NCBI RefSeq assembly: GCF_021168555.1
Contig: NZ_JAJOZS010000001.1
Coordinates: 496,001-560,000, forward strand
DNA: 64,000 bases
Source: Stenotrophomonas sp. MMGLT7
GTDB lineage: Bacteria > Pseudomonadota > Gammaproteobacteria > Xanthomonadales > Xanthomonadaceae
Direction: 5' to 3'
Positions 49,861 to 58,677 of this stretch are shown here, piece after piece. The position numbers and the translations under genes were made by a program. Position 1 is the stretch's first letter; every line of letters begins with the position of its first letter. The notes under the pieces were generated by a model. The model searched no databases. It was not told the origin of the DNA and saw only the letters and a program-made list of their open reading frames with translations.

Positions 49861-51012
49861 ATGGACTTCATTCTGCTCGACTACACCACGCTGCGCGTGA
49901 TCTGGTGGCTGCTGCTCGGCGTACTGCTGATCGGTTTCGCCGTGATGGACGGCTTCGACCTCGGCGTCGGCACCCTGCTGCCGTTCGTGGCCAGGAACGA
50001 CGAGGAACGCCGGCTGGTGGTCAACACCATCGGCCCGGTATGGGAAGGCAACCAGGTGTGGCTGATCCTGGGCGGCGGCGCGATCTTCGCCGCCTGGCCG
50101 CCGCTGTACGCGGTGAGCTTCTCCGGGTTCTACCTGGCGATGTTCGTGATCCTGTTCGCGCTGATCCTGCGGCCGGTCGGCTTCAAGTACCGCGGCAAGC
50201 TGACCAGCCCGCGCTGGCGCAACAACTGGGACTGGGCGCTGTTCGTCGGCGGCTTCATCCCGGCGCTGATCATGGGCGTGGCGGTGGGCAACGTGGTGCT
50301 GGGCGTGCCGTTCCACTTCGACGACAGCATGCGCATCTTCTACACCGGCAACTTCTTCGGGCTGCTGATGCCGTTCGCGCTGCTGGCCGGCCTGCTCAGC
50401 GTGGCCATGCTGGTGGCCCACGGCGCGGCGATGCTGGTGATCAAGCTCGACGGCCCGGTGGCCGACCGCGCCGCCCGCTACGGCAGCATCTCGGCGATCG
50501 TGGCGGTGGTGCTGTTCGCACTGGGCGGGGTGTGGGTGGCGCTGGGCCTGCCCGGCTACGAGGTCACCTCCATGGCGGCGACCGATGCCGAAACCAACCC
50601 GCTGCTGAAGACGGCGCAGATCGGTGCGGCCGGGGGCTGGCTGCACAACTACCAGACCATGCCGCTGACCATCCTGGCACCGGTCGTCGGCGTGCTCGGC
50701 CTGCTGCTCAGCGCGGTGCTGCTGGTCAAGCGCCGCGGCGGACTGGCGTTCATCTGCTCGGGCCTGGCCATCGCCGGCATCATCTTCACCGTCGGCTTCG
50801 CGATCTTCCCGTTCCTGCTGCCCTCCTCCAGCCAGCCGGGCTCCAGCCTGACCCTGTGGGATGCCTCCAGCAGCCACCTGACGCTGTGGATCATGCTGCT
50901 GTGCACGATCGTCTTCCTGCCGATCATCCTGGCCTACACCACGTGGGTGTTCCGCGTGCTCAAGGGCAAGGTCACCGCCGGCGAGATGGGCGAAAACCCC
51001 AACGCCTACTGA
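49861..51012 (+). CDS. cydB: Cytochrome bd ubiquinol oxidase subunit II
   Basis: 383-aa membrane protein: [20 protein letters not shown], the [14 protein letters not shown] motif and [20 protein letters not shown] are typical of CydB. About nine helices are predicted. It is the partner of CydA. A purine-rich GGAG stretch precedes the start. Confidence 0.97.
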   Translation: MDFILLDYTTLRVIWWLLLGVLLIGFAVMDGFDLGVGTLLPFVARNDEERRLVVNTIGPVWEGNQVWLILGGGAIFAAWPPLYAVSFSGFYLAMFVILFALILRPVGFKYRGKLTSPRWRNNWDWALFVGGFIPALIMGVAVGNVVLGVPFHFDDSMRIFYTGNFFGLLMPFALLAGLLSVAMLVAHGAAMLVIKLDGPVADRAARYGSISAIVAVVLFALGGVWVALGLPGYEVTSMAATDAETNPLLKTAQIGAAGGWLHNYQTMPLTILAPVVGVLGLLLSAVLLVKRRGGLAFICSGLAIAGIIFTVGFAIFPFLLPSSSQPGSSLTLWDASSSHLTLWIMLLCTIVFLPIILAYTTWVFRVLKGKVTAGEMGENPNAY

Positions 51013-51099
51013 TCGTCATTCTGATCGTCATTCGAATCCCGCGCATGGATGCGCGGGCTCCTGCAGACGGAGCTGCATACAGATCAAAGGAGATTGACC

Positions 51100-51207
51100 A
51101 TGTGGTACTTCGCCTGGATTCTGGGTACCGGCCTGGCCTCGCTGGCCGCGATCCTCAACGGCATGTGGTTCGAGGCGCGCGAACAGAACGCCCGCTACCC
51201 GGACTGA
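51100..51207 (+). CDS. cydX: Cytochrome bd small subunit CydX
   Basis: 35-aa single-helix protein reading MWYFAWILGTGLASLAAILN then GMWFEAREQNARYPD. The M-W-Y-F-x-W-I-L-G-x-x-L-A start is the CydX signature. CydX stabilises the hemes of the CydAB oxidase. A strong AAAGGAG lies 8 nt upstream. It is 87 nt after cydB. Confidence 0.95.
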   Translation: MWYFAWILGTGLASLAAILNGMWFEAREQNARYPD

Positions 51208-51267
51208 AATTTTTCTCGTCTGGAACTTGCCGACGCATGATCGACCCCGTATCATGTGCGGCTCCTT

Positions 51268-51344
<77 letters not shown>

Positions 51345-51366
51345 ACAGATTCAACGATTTACGAAG

Positions 51367-51390
51367 AAGCCGGCCTTGCGCCGGCTTTTT
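51367..51390 (+). terminator. Intrinsic terminator after tRNA-Pro
   Basis: AAGCCGGC and GCCGGCTT form an 8-bp stem around CTTGC and are followed by TTT, 22 nt after the tRNA CCA end. Confidence 0.85.
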
Positions 51391-51552
51391 CGTTGCCGCA
51401 CGGCGGCGATCGGATGCACGCCCCTCCTGCCGGCGCGCCGGTGCGTGCCCGCCCGGCCGTCGCCGCTGCCCCGGCCGCGACGCCAGCCCGGGATCGCGGC
51501 GATGGCTCCTCCCCTTCGCCAATGTGTCCCCGGTGCATCCCGGCGGACTGGC

Positions 51553-53178
51553 TCAGCCAGCGGCTGCGGAAACCACGGGGGCAAGGCCGAACACACGGCA
51601 CAGGAACGCGGCGCCATCGTCCAGCGCCTGCCGGGCGATGGACGACACCGACACCGCCTCGATGAAGCTGTGCGGCGCGCCGCGGTACAGCTTCACATCG
51701 ACGCTCACGCCGGATGCGAGCAGCTTGCCGGCCATCGCCATGTTCTGCTCGCTCAGCACATCGCACTCGCCGACGCCGATGAAGTACGGGGGCAGCCCTT
51801 CCAGTTCCGCAAGCAGGCCGTGGACATAGGGATCGTCGCGATCGGCGGGCCGGGAGAGGTAGTGGTTCCAGAACGCATCGACCTCGCCGGCGGTCAGCAT
51901 GTCCTGGTCGGTGCCGTAGCGGCGGCGCGAATGCGGCGAGCAGTCGGGCGCGAAGCCGGCGTAGTAGCTCAGGACGGCGCCGACGCGGTGCCCCTCGCCA
52001 AGGTCGCGCAGCTTCAGTACGGCGCCCGTGCTCAGGTTGCCGCCGGCCGAGTCGCCGCCGAGCGCCAGCCGGCCCGCGTCGAGCCCGTGCGCCGCACCGT
52101 GCCGCTGCAGCCAGCGGACCACGTCGACCACCTGTTCCAGTGCCACCGGGTAGCGCGCCTCGGGCGACAGCGCATAGTCGATGCCGACCACGGCGACACC
52201 GGCACGCGCCGCCAGCTCGCGCATCACGCGGTCGTGGGTGTCCAGGCTGAACATCGCCCAGCCCCCGCCATGCAGGTAGCCAAGCGTCGGCTTGGAGGTG
52301 CCGGGCGCGGGATCGTGGATGCGCAGGCGAACCGGTCCGTGGCGGGTATCGGCAAGGATTTCCGCGCTGCGCGCGATCGCCGGGCCGCCTTCGCGCCAGG
52401 GGCGGCGCACCTGTTCCACGATCTCGCGGCGGGCCGGCCAGTCCAGCGTGCGGCCCGCGGTGATCCGCCGGCCTTCGGCGATCACGCTGTCGATGAAGCC
52501 GGCGATTTCCGGATCGATCGGCCTGGCACGCGGCGCGATGGCCGCGATGGCGTCGGCACCGCGGCCTCCGTCGAATCGACGCATCCACGCGGCCAGGCCA
52601 TGGTGTCCCGTGCTCCAGAGCCCGCGCAGGATGTCGTCGAACACGTCGTCGCGCTCGTCCTGGCCCAGCTTGAAGGTGGCACGGACGCTGCGGACGTGCG
52701 CATGGAAACCGACGATGCCCTGGCGCAACGCGAAGTAGCGCTCCCCCATCTCCTCGATCCGCCATGCGCCGGGACGCCCCTGCTCCATGTCGCCGACCAG
52801 GCCGCGCAGCAGCCGTTCGGCATCCCCTTGCGAATCGCGCAGTTCGATGTCCACCTCGAACACGGCCGCGGCGTAGTTCCAGGTCGGCGCGCGGCTGCGA
52901 TCGCCGAACCAGGACGGCGAGACGTAGCCGTGCGGGCCGATCAGCAGCACGCTGGCGCGCGGATGTTCGGCGAACGCCGGCCAGTGCGGGTTGCTGCGGG
53001 CGAAGTGCCCGAGCAGGCGCAGCGGGCGCCCATCCGGGTCGCACTCGAGCTGGACCGGCAGCGGCGTGGCCGACAGCGCGCCGGCCGGGCCGGAGACGAT
53101 CCAGGCGAGCGGCTGTTCCGCGACGAGGTCGGCGACGTCACGCGGGGAAAGCGGCTGGAACGGGGAAGGATGGGACAT
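51553..53178 (-). CDS. Fusion: PaiB-like FMN-binding domain plus HSL-type alpha/beta hydrolase
   Basis: 541-aa protein in one uninterrupted frame. Residues 1-200 match the PaiB/FMN-binding negative regulator family (MSHPSPFQPLSPRDVADLVA, RASVLLIGPHGYVSPSWFGD, 'VPTWNYAAVH'-like APTWNYAAAVFEVDIELRD, MRQGIVGF-like ALRQGIVGFHA). Residues about 230-535 are a hormone-sensitive-lipase-type esterase: oxyanion motif YLHGGGWAMF, nucleophile GGDSAGGNLS, Asp in 'GECDVLSEQ' and His in GAPHSFIEA. The reaction is probably ester hydrolysis, and the flavin/heme-type split barrel may sense or bind a cofactor. It is divergent from the argE-like/MFS operon. The start at 53178 (MSHPSPF) matches the PaiB N-terminus. 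Confidence 0.85.
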   Translation of the reverse strand: MSHPSPFQPLSPRDVADLVAEQPLAWIVSGPAGALSATPLPVQLECDPDGRPLRLLGHFARSNPHWPAFAEHPRASVLLIGPHGYVSPSWFGDRSRAPTWNYAAAVFEVDIELRDSQGDAERLLRGLVGDMEQGRPGAWRIEEMGERYFALRQGIVGFHAHVRSVRATFKLGQDERDDVFDDILRGLWSTGHHGLAAWMRRFDGGRGADAIAAIAPRARPIDPEIAGFIDSVIAEGRRITAGRTLDWPARREIVEQVRRPWREGGPAIARSAEILADTRHGPVRLRIHDPAPGTSKPTLGYLHGGGWAMFSLDTHDRVMRELAARAGVAVVGIDYALSPEARYPVALEQVVDVVRWLQRHGAAHGLDAGRLALGGDSAGGNLSTGAVLKLRDLGEGHRVGAVLSYYAGFAPDCSPHSRRRYGTDQDMLTAGEVDAFWNHYLSRPADRDDPYVHGLLAELEGLPPYFIGVGECDVLSEQNMAMAGKLLASGVSVDVKLYRGAPHSFIEAVSVSSIARQALDDGAAFLCRVFGLAPVVSAAAG

Positions 53179-53491
53179 GATCCGGATGCATTGGGAAGAA
53201 GGCGACGAAGCTCGGACGACGGGCGAGGCCACGCCATGGGCTGGCCAGCGCGGTCGATCGGGCATCGCGGCCCCATGCTGTCCACGCCCCAGGCCGGCCG
53301 CTTCGCCATCCCGCTCCCCGACTGTGCCGAACGGGCCCGTCCGCCCTGGCCACGCGTCCGTGCGCGGCGCCTGGGCCGCCGCTGCCGCGCCCGGAGCGGG
53401 CATGTTTCGGCTAAGCCGGCGTCCCGATCGGCATGTCCATCGCGGCGGCGCGCGGCTAGGCTCGGGGAACTCCCCAGCGACAGGACGGACC
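53179..53491. other. Divergent intergenic region (no gene seen)
   Basis: 313 nt between the fusion esterase and the argE-like gene, expected to hold promoters for both. I see no Fur box, LacI operator or strong hairpin here. Confidence 0.45.
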
Positions 53492-54664
53492 TTGGCCACC
53501 ATCGACTCCGCCGCCTCCCCCAGCGCGCGCGAATGGCTCGCGCGGCTGGTCGCCTTCGACACCACGTCGCGCCATTCCAACCTCGCCCTGGTCGAGGCGG
53601 TCGAGGCATGGCTCGATGCGCTGGGCGTGCGCTCGATGCGGGTCGCGGACGCGGCGGGCGGGAAGGCGAACCTGTTGTTCTCCATCGGTCCCGAGGTCGC
53701 CGGCGGCGTGGTGCTGTCCGGGCACACCGACGTCGTGCCGGTCGACGGGCAGGCCTGGAGCACCGACCCCTGGACGCTGCACGAGCGCGACGGCCGGCTG
53801 CACGGCCGCGGCACGGCGGACATGAAGGGCTTCCTCGCCGCCGGCCTGTCGCGGGTGCCGGCGATGCTCGCCGCCGGGCTCCGACGGCCGGTCCATTTCG
53901 CGCTGTCCTACGACGAGGAAGTGGGCCTGCTCGGCGCGCCGTCGCTGATCGAGGCGCTCCTGGCCAAGGTACCGCGGCCGGCCCTGGCGATCGTCGGCGA
54001 ACCGACCGGCATGCGGATCGTGGACCGCCACAAGGGCATCATGGGCCTGCGCACCACCGTGCTCGGCCACGAGGCGCATTCGAGCCAGACCCATCTCGGG
54101 GTCAGCGCGAACATCGTGGCAACGCGGCTGATGGGACGGATCGTCGAGATCGCCGACCGCCTGGCCGCGGCCCCGGCGGCCGCGACCGGCTTCGAGCCGC
54201 CGCATGCCACGGTCACGATCGGCCTGGTCCACGGCGGCACCGCGCCGAACATCCTCGCCCGGGAGTGCTCCTTCGTCTGGGACATCCGCTCGGCATCGCC
54301 CGGCGAAGCGCGCGCGGTGTACGACGAGGTGGACGCCTACGCCCGGCAACTGCAATCGGCGATCCGCGCGCGCTTCCCGGACTGCGGCATCGCCACCGAG
54401 ATCCTGTCCGACGTGCCGCCGCTGACCGGGGCCGGCAACGCACCCGCGCTGGAGCTGGTGTCGCGACTGGCCGGCACGACCGAGCGCGAGGTCGCCGCCT
54501 ATGTCGCCGAGGCGGGGTTGTTCGAACGCGCCGGACTGCCGACCGTGATCTGCGGCCCGGGCCGGATCGCCCAGGCCCACCAGCCGGACGAATACATCGA
54601 GACCCGCCAGCTCGAAGCGGCCGAAGCGTTCATGGACCGCCTGGTCGAGGAACTGCGCACGTGA
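53492..54664 (+). CDS. ArgE-like M20 metallohydrolase (acetylornithine deacetylase family)
   Basis: About 390-aa M20/ArgE-family zinc amidohydrolase. Metal and catalytic motifs are LSGHTDVVPVDGQAW, HGRGTADMKGFLAAGL, SYDEEVGLLGAPSL (catalytic Glu) and GEPTGMRIVDRHKG. The dimerisation domain contains GHEAHSSQTHLGVSANIVAT. The family removes N-acyl groups from amino acids such as N-acetylornithine, but placement beside an MFS transporter and TonB receptor suggests a peripheral substrate. TTG at 53492 is the most likely start because no ATG lies close to the family N-terminus. It overlaps the MFS gene (GTGA). Confidence 0.85.
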   Translation: MATIDSAASPSAREWLARLVAFDTTSRHSNLALVEAVEAWLDALGVRSMRVADAAGGKANLLFSIGPEVAGGVVLSGHTDVVPVDGQAWSTDPWTLHERDGRLHGRGTADMKGFLAAGLSRVPAMLAAGLRRPVHFALSYDEEVGLLGAPSLIEALLAKVPRPALAIVGEPTGMRIVDRHKGIMGLRTTVLGHEAHSSQTHLGVSANIVATRLMGRIVEIADRLAAAPAAATGFEPPHATVTIGLVHGGTAPNILARECSFVWDIRSASPGEARAVYDEVDAYARQLQSAIRARFPDCGIATEILSDVPPLTGAGNAPALELVSRLAGTTEREVAAYVAEAGLFERAGLPTVICGPGRIAQAHQPDEYIETRQLEAAEAFMDRLVEELRT

Positions 54665-55965
54665 GCGCCGACAGCACCGGCCGCTTCGTCGGCGGCCGCA
54701 ACTGGACCCTCGGCGTCCTCACCTCGATCTACCTGGTGAACTTCATCGATCGCCAGGTCATGGCGATCCTGCTGCCGCAGGTGAAGGCGGAGTTCGACCT
54801 GTCGGACACCTTCCTCGGCCTGCTGGTGGGCCCGACGTTCGCCTTCTTCTACGCGACGATGGGCCTGCCGCTGGCGTTGCTGGCCGACCGGGTCAACCGC
54901 CGCCGGCTGATCGCGGCCTCGCTGGCGCTGTTCTCGGCGATGACGATCGCCTGCGGCCTGGTGGCCCAGTTCTGGCAACTGGCGGTGGCCCGCATCCTGA
55001 CCGGGGTGGGCGAAGCCGGCACCGGTCCGGCCTCGCAGACCATGATCACCGACCTGTATCCACCGCAACGGCGCGGACGGGCACAGGCCATCTACGCCAC
55101 CGGCGCCAACCTCGGCGTGCTCGTCGCGTTCGCTGCCGGCGGCGCGATCGCCCAGGCCTGGGGCTGGCGCGTGGCCTTCATCGTCGCCGGCCTGCCCGGC
55201 CTGGCGCTGACCGTGGTGCTGCTGGCGACGGTGCGCGACCCGCCGCGCGGCGGCAACGATGGCGCCGCGCCGCACTCGGACGCGCCCGCCCTCGCCACGG
55301 TGATGCGGCAGCTGTGGCGCAGCCGCGCATTCCGCTACACCGCGCTCGGCGCATGTTCGACCTGCTTCACCGCCTACGCGCTGGGGAGCTTCTTCCCGCT
55401 GTTCCTCGCCCGCAGCCATGGCATGTCCACCAGCGGCATCGGCATCGCCATGGCCCTGATCATGGGCGTATGCGGCGGCCTGGCGACCTATGCCGCGGGC
55501 CACTTCGCCGACCGCCTCGGGCGCAACGACCAACGCTGGTATTCCTACGTGCCGGCGATCGCGGCCCTGGCGCCGCTGCCGCTGGCGCCGCTGTGCTTCC
55601 TCGCGAACGACACCGGCATCGCACTGGCGGCCGCGGTGGTGCCGCTGTCGCTGACCGCCGCTTTCATCGGCCCGACGATCACCATCGTCCAGCGGCTGGT
55701 GCCGTTGCGCAGCCGTGCGACCGCGGTCGCGACCCTGATCCTGATCGACAACATCGTCGGCCTCGGCCTGGGCCCGCAATTCGTCGGCATGGCCAGCGAC
55801 CTGTGGAGGCCGGCGCTGGGCGAGGACTCGCTGCGCTACGCCATGCTCGCGGCGATGGCCGGTTCGGTCGTGTCGGTGTTCGGCTTCGCCATGGCGGCAC
55901 GGCATCTGCGCGGCGACATCGCCGCGTGCGAGGCCGGTGCGCGGCCGCCGGCATCGAATGGATAA
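54661..55965 (+). CDS. MFS transporter, spinster-like type
   Basis: 434-aa transporter with 12 predicted helices. The first helix contains LTSIYLVNFIDRQVMAILLP, and the loop-2 motif is PLALLADRVNRRRLIAAS. The motif ILTGVGEAGTGPASQTMITD is typical of the spinster-homologue branch of MFS_1. GTG start overlaps the argE-like stop. Direction and substrate are unknown. Coupling to a deacylase suggests import of the hydrolase substrate or export of its product. Confidence 0.88.
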   Translation: MSADSTGRFVGGRNWTLGVLTSIYLVNFIDRQVMAILLPQVKAEFDLSDTFLGLLVGPTFAFFYATMGLPLALLADRVNRRRLIAASLALFSAMTIACGLVAQFWQLAVARILTGVGEAGTGPASQTMITDLYPPQRRGRAQAIYATGANLGVLVAFAAGGAIAQAWGWRVAFIVAGLPGLALTVVLLATVRDPPRGGNDGAAPHSDAPALATVMRQLWRSRAFRYTALGACSTCFTAYALGSFFPLFLARSHGMSTSGIGIAMALIMGVCGGLATYAAGHFADRLGRNDQRWYSYVPAIAALAPLPLAPLCFLANDTGIALAAAVVPLSLTAAFIGPTITIVQRLVPLRSRATAVATLILIDNIVGLGLGPQFVGMASDLWRPALGEDSLRYAMLAAMAGSVVSVFGFAMAARHLRGDIAACEAGARPPASNG

Positions 55966-56286
55966 GGACCCACTCCGATCCGCTAAGCAAGCCCGCGCCG
56001 GCTGCGTCAAGTTCATCGTCAAGCAGGCAGGCGCGCACTCGCCGTCCGGGATGCCCGGGAACGCGAGGATCACACGGACCCGCCTGCCCGCTCGAACGTG
56101 ACAGCCGCGGCCTCCCCCGCGCGCCCGGCGTCGTCCGCCGCCATGCGGGGCCGCCAGCGGTGCCGGCCCGGGACAGCACCAGGGACGGAGCCGCGGTGCC
56201 GGCCCGCGTCCGCAGCCGGCCTGGTTCCGCCTCGCCCAGCTTCGCCCTTCCTGCAACGCCCGCCAGCCATTCGCCCCAGGAATCCC
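55966..56286. other. Intergenic region upstream of the siderophore-type receptor (no gene seen)
   Basis: 321 nt without a supported gene. An iron- or ligand-responsive promoter would be expected, but I cannot see a clear Fur box (GATAATGATAATCATTATC-like). Confidence 0.45.
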
Positions 56287-58428
56287 ATGACCACTTCTTG
56301 TCAACGCGCAACAGGCTTGCCCTCCCTTTCCCTGCTGACCGCGGGCCTGCTGGCCGCCACGGGCGCGCATGCGCAGAGCACCGGCACGTCCGCCTCCACG
56401 CAGGCCACCGACCTGGACAAGGTGCTGGTGGTCGGCCAGCGCGCCAGCCGCGTCAGCAACGGCGCGACCAACCTCGACCTGGACATCAAGGAGACCCCGC
56501 AGTCGATCAGCGTGGTGAGCAAGGAGCAGATGGACCAGTTCGGCGCCGACAGCCTCAACGACGCCCTGCGCCTGGCCACCGGCATCCAGGTCGAGCAGGT
56601 CTCGACCAACCTCACGCACTTCCTCGCCCGCGGCTTCGAGATCAAGAACACGCAGATCGACGGCGTGGGCCTGCCCAACGGCTGGGGCGTGGTCACCAAC
56701 GCCATGGACGCCTTCGGCTTCGAGAAGCTGGAAGTGATCCGCGGCGCCAACGGCCTGCTCACCGGCGTCGGCAACGCCTCGGGCACGATCAACTACGTGC
56801 GCAAGCGCCCCACCAACCAGGCGCAGGGGCAGGCCGGCATCACCTTCGGCTCGGACAACCGCCGCCGCTTCGAGGCCGACTACTCGACGCCGTTCACCGA
56901 GGACGGCACCTGGGCCGGCCGCGTGGTGGCCGCGCGCGAGGACAGCGACTCCTACCTGCGCGGCTTCGAGAGCGACCGCAGCTACTTCTATGGCGTGGTC
57001 GACGGCCAGGTCGGCGAGAACGGCACGCTGGCGCTCGGCTATTCCTGGCAGAAGGCCGACACCAGCGGCAACATGTGGGGGGCGCTGACCTTCTCGGCCA
57101 GCGACGGCAGCCAGATCGGATGGGACCGCAGCGCCTCGACCACACAGGACTGGACGTACTGGAACTCGACCACCCATGCCGGCTTCGTCGACTACAGCCA
57201 CCGGCTCGGCGACCGCTGGCAACTGAAGGCGTCCTACAACTACCGCCTCTACGACCACGACTCCCAGCTGTTCATGGCCTACTCCCCCACCGGCCTGGAC
57301 CCGGCGACCGGCGCGGGCCTCGTCGGCTGGGCCTACAAGAGCCCGTACAGGACGACCGCGCACCTGGGCGACATCACCCTCAATGGCCACTTCGACCTGT
57401 TCGGCCGCGAGCACGAGGCGATGCTCGGGGCGAGTACGGCCAGGAGCGAGGGAACGGAATGGTACAACCCGACCGACTTCGGCGGCCCCGCCTTCCGCGC
57501 ACTGCCCGGCTTCCCTTATGCCGGCGACGCCATCCCCGAGCCGGCGTGGGGCGCACGCACCGTCTACACCACGTTGAACCAGCGGCTGACGCGCGTGTTC
57601 GGCGCGGCGCGGCTGTCGCTGAGCGAGCGCTTCAAGGCCATCGTCGGCTTCAACTGGGCCGAGTACCAGCGCGACGGCGTCGACAACACGGACGTGTCCT
57701 TCGACCAGACCGAGCGCAACCTCGCCCCCTACGCCGGCCTGACCTTCGACTTCACCGACACCGTGCTCGGCTACGTCAACTACTCGTACATCTTCCAGCC
57801 GCAGGAGCAGGTCGGCTACGATCGCGGCTATCTCGATCCGAGCAAGGGCGTGAACTACGAGGCCGGCGTCAAGGCCGAATGGCTGGACCGGCGCCTGCTG
57901 ACCACGCTGGCCTGGTTCAGTGCCCGGCAGGAGGGGCTGGCCACCTACGGCGGCACCCGGTTCATGGACGGCTACGCCTTCGGCTACTACACCGGCGTCG
58001 ACATCGAGTCGAAGGGCTTCGAGTTCGAGGCGAGCGGAAAGCTCGGCGAGCATGCCGAGCTCCTGTTCGGCTACACCCAGCTGAAGATGGACGGCGACGA
58101 CGGCAGCGACACCTACGCCTGGGTGCCGCGCCGCACCGCCAACCTGATGCTCAGTACGCGCGTGCCCGGCTACACGGCGCTGTCGCTCGGCGTCGGCGGC
58201 CGCTGGCAGAGCAGGATCTCCAACACCGACAGCTACAGCGGCTACCTGGTGCGCCAGGGCGGCTACGCGGTGCTCAACGCCTTCGCGGCCTGGGACATCA
58301 CACCCGACCTCACGCTGCGCGCCAACCTCAACAACATCACCGACGAGAAGTACATCGGCAGCCTGTATTCGGTCAGCTACTACGGCGCGCCGCGCGAGTA
58401 CGCCCTCAACCTGAACTGGCGATTCTGA
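56287..58428 (+). CDS. TonB-dependent siderophore-type receptor
   Basis: 713-aa outer-membrane receptor. A signal peptide ending AHAQ is followed by a TonB box (DLDKVLVVGQ) and a plug domain with DIKETPQSISVVSKEQMDQF, FEKLEVIRGANGLLTGVGNA and 'GTINYVRKRPT'. These are hallmarks of the ferric-siderophore receptor subfamily (FhuE/FpvA-like). The barrel ends in YALNLNWRF with the expected terminal Phe. The ligand is unknown. It follows the argE-like/MFS genes and precedes a secreted hydrolase and AraC regulator on the other strand. Confidence 0.92.
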   Translation: MTTSCQRATGLPSLSLLTAGLLAATGAHAQSTGTSASTQATDLDKVLVVGQRASRVSNGATNLDLDIKETPQSISVVSKEQMDQFGADSLNDALRLATGIQVEQVSTNLTHFLARGFEIKNTQIDGVGLPNGWGVVTNAMDAFGFEKLEVIRGANGLLTGVGNASGTINYVRKRPTNQAQGQAGITFGSDNRRRFEADYSTPFTEDGTWAGRVVAAREDSDSYLRGFESDRSYFYGVVDGQVGENGTLALGYSWQKADTSGNMWGALTFSASDGSQIGWDRSASTTQDWTYWNSTTHAGFVDYSHRLGDRWQLKASYNYRLYDHDSQLFMAYSPTGLDPATGAGLVGWAYKSPYRTTAHLGDITLNGHFDLFGREHEAMLGASTARSEGTEWYNPTDFGGPAFRALPGFPYAGDAIPEPAWGARTVYTTLNQRLTRVFGAARLSLSERFKAIVGFNWAEYQRDGVDNTDVSFDQTERNLAPYAGLTFDFTDTVLGYVNYSYIFQPQEQVGYDRGYLDPSKGVNYEAGVKAEWLDRRLLTTLAWFSARQEGLATYGGTRFMDGYAFGYYTGVDIESKGFEFEASGKLGEHAELLFGYTQLKMDGDDGSDTYAWVPRRTANLMLSTRVPGYTALSLGVGGRWQSRISNTDSYSGYLVRQGGYAVLNAFAAWDITPDLTLRANLNNITDEKYIGSLYSVSYYGAPREYALNLNWRF

Positions 58429-58486
58429 GTACGCAGCGACGATCTCGAATCGATGCAGGTCCGTTGGCGCAGCAACAGGGGTAACT

Positions 58487-58553
58487 GTAGGAGCGACTTC
58501 AGTCGCGATGGGCCTTACCGGTAGAGCCTCATCGCGACTGAAGTCGCTCCTAC
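58487..58553. repeat. GTAGGAGCGACTTCAGTCGCGA palindromic repeat, copy 2
   Basis: Arms GTAGGAGCGACTTCAGTCGC and GCGACTGAAGTCGCTCCTAC are perfectly complementary. The family is the same as 6167-6234. A partial extra GGTCGCTCCTGCG follows. It lies between the convergent receptor and hydrolase genes. Confidence 0.85.
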
Positions 58554-58677
58554 GGTCGCTCCTGCGGAAGAAGGAGCGCCCCATCCCGGCTTGCCCATCC
58601 CGGCAGTCCTCCGGACCACCGGACGCGACGGCACGGATCCACGGACGTTCGCACCGATCGCGGCAACGCTCCCGCAG

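Noticed and set aside
55966-56286. Fur box upstream of the siderophore-type receptor
   Set aside because: I looked for GATAAT-type hexamer repeats and found none convincing.
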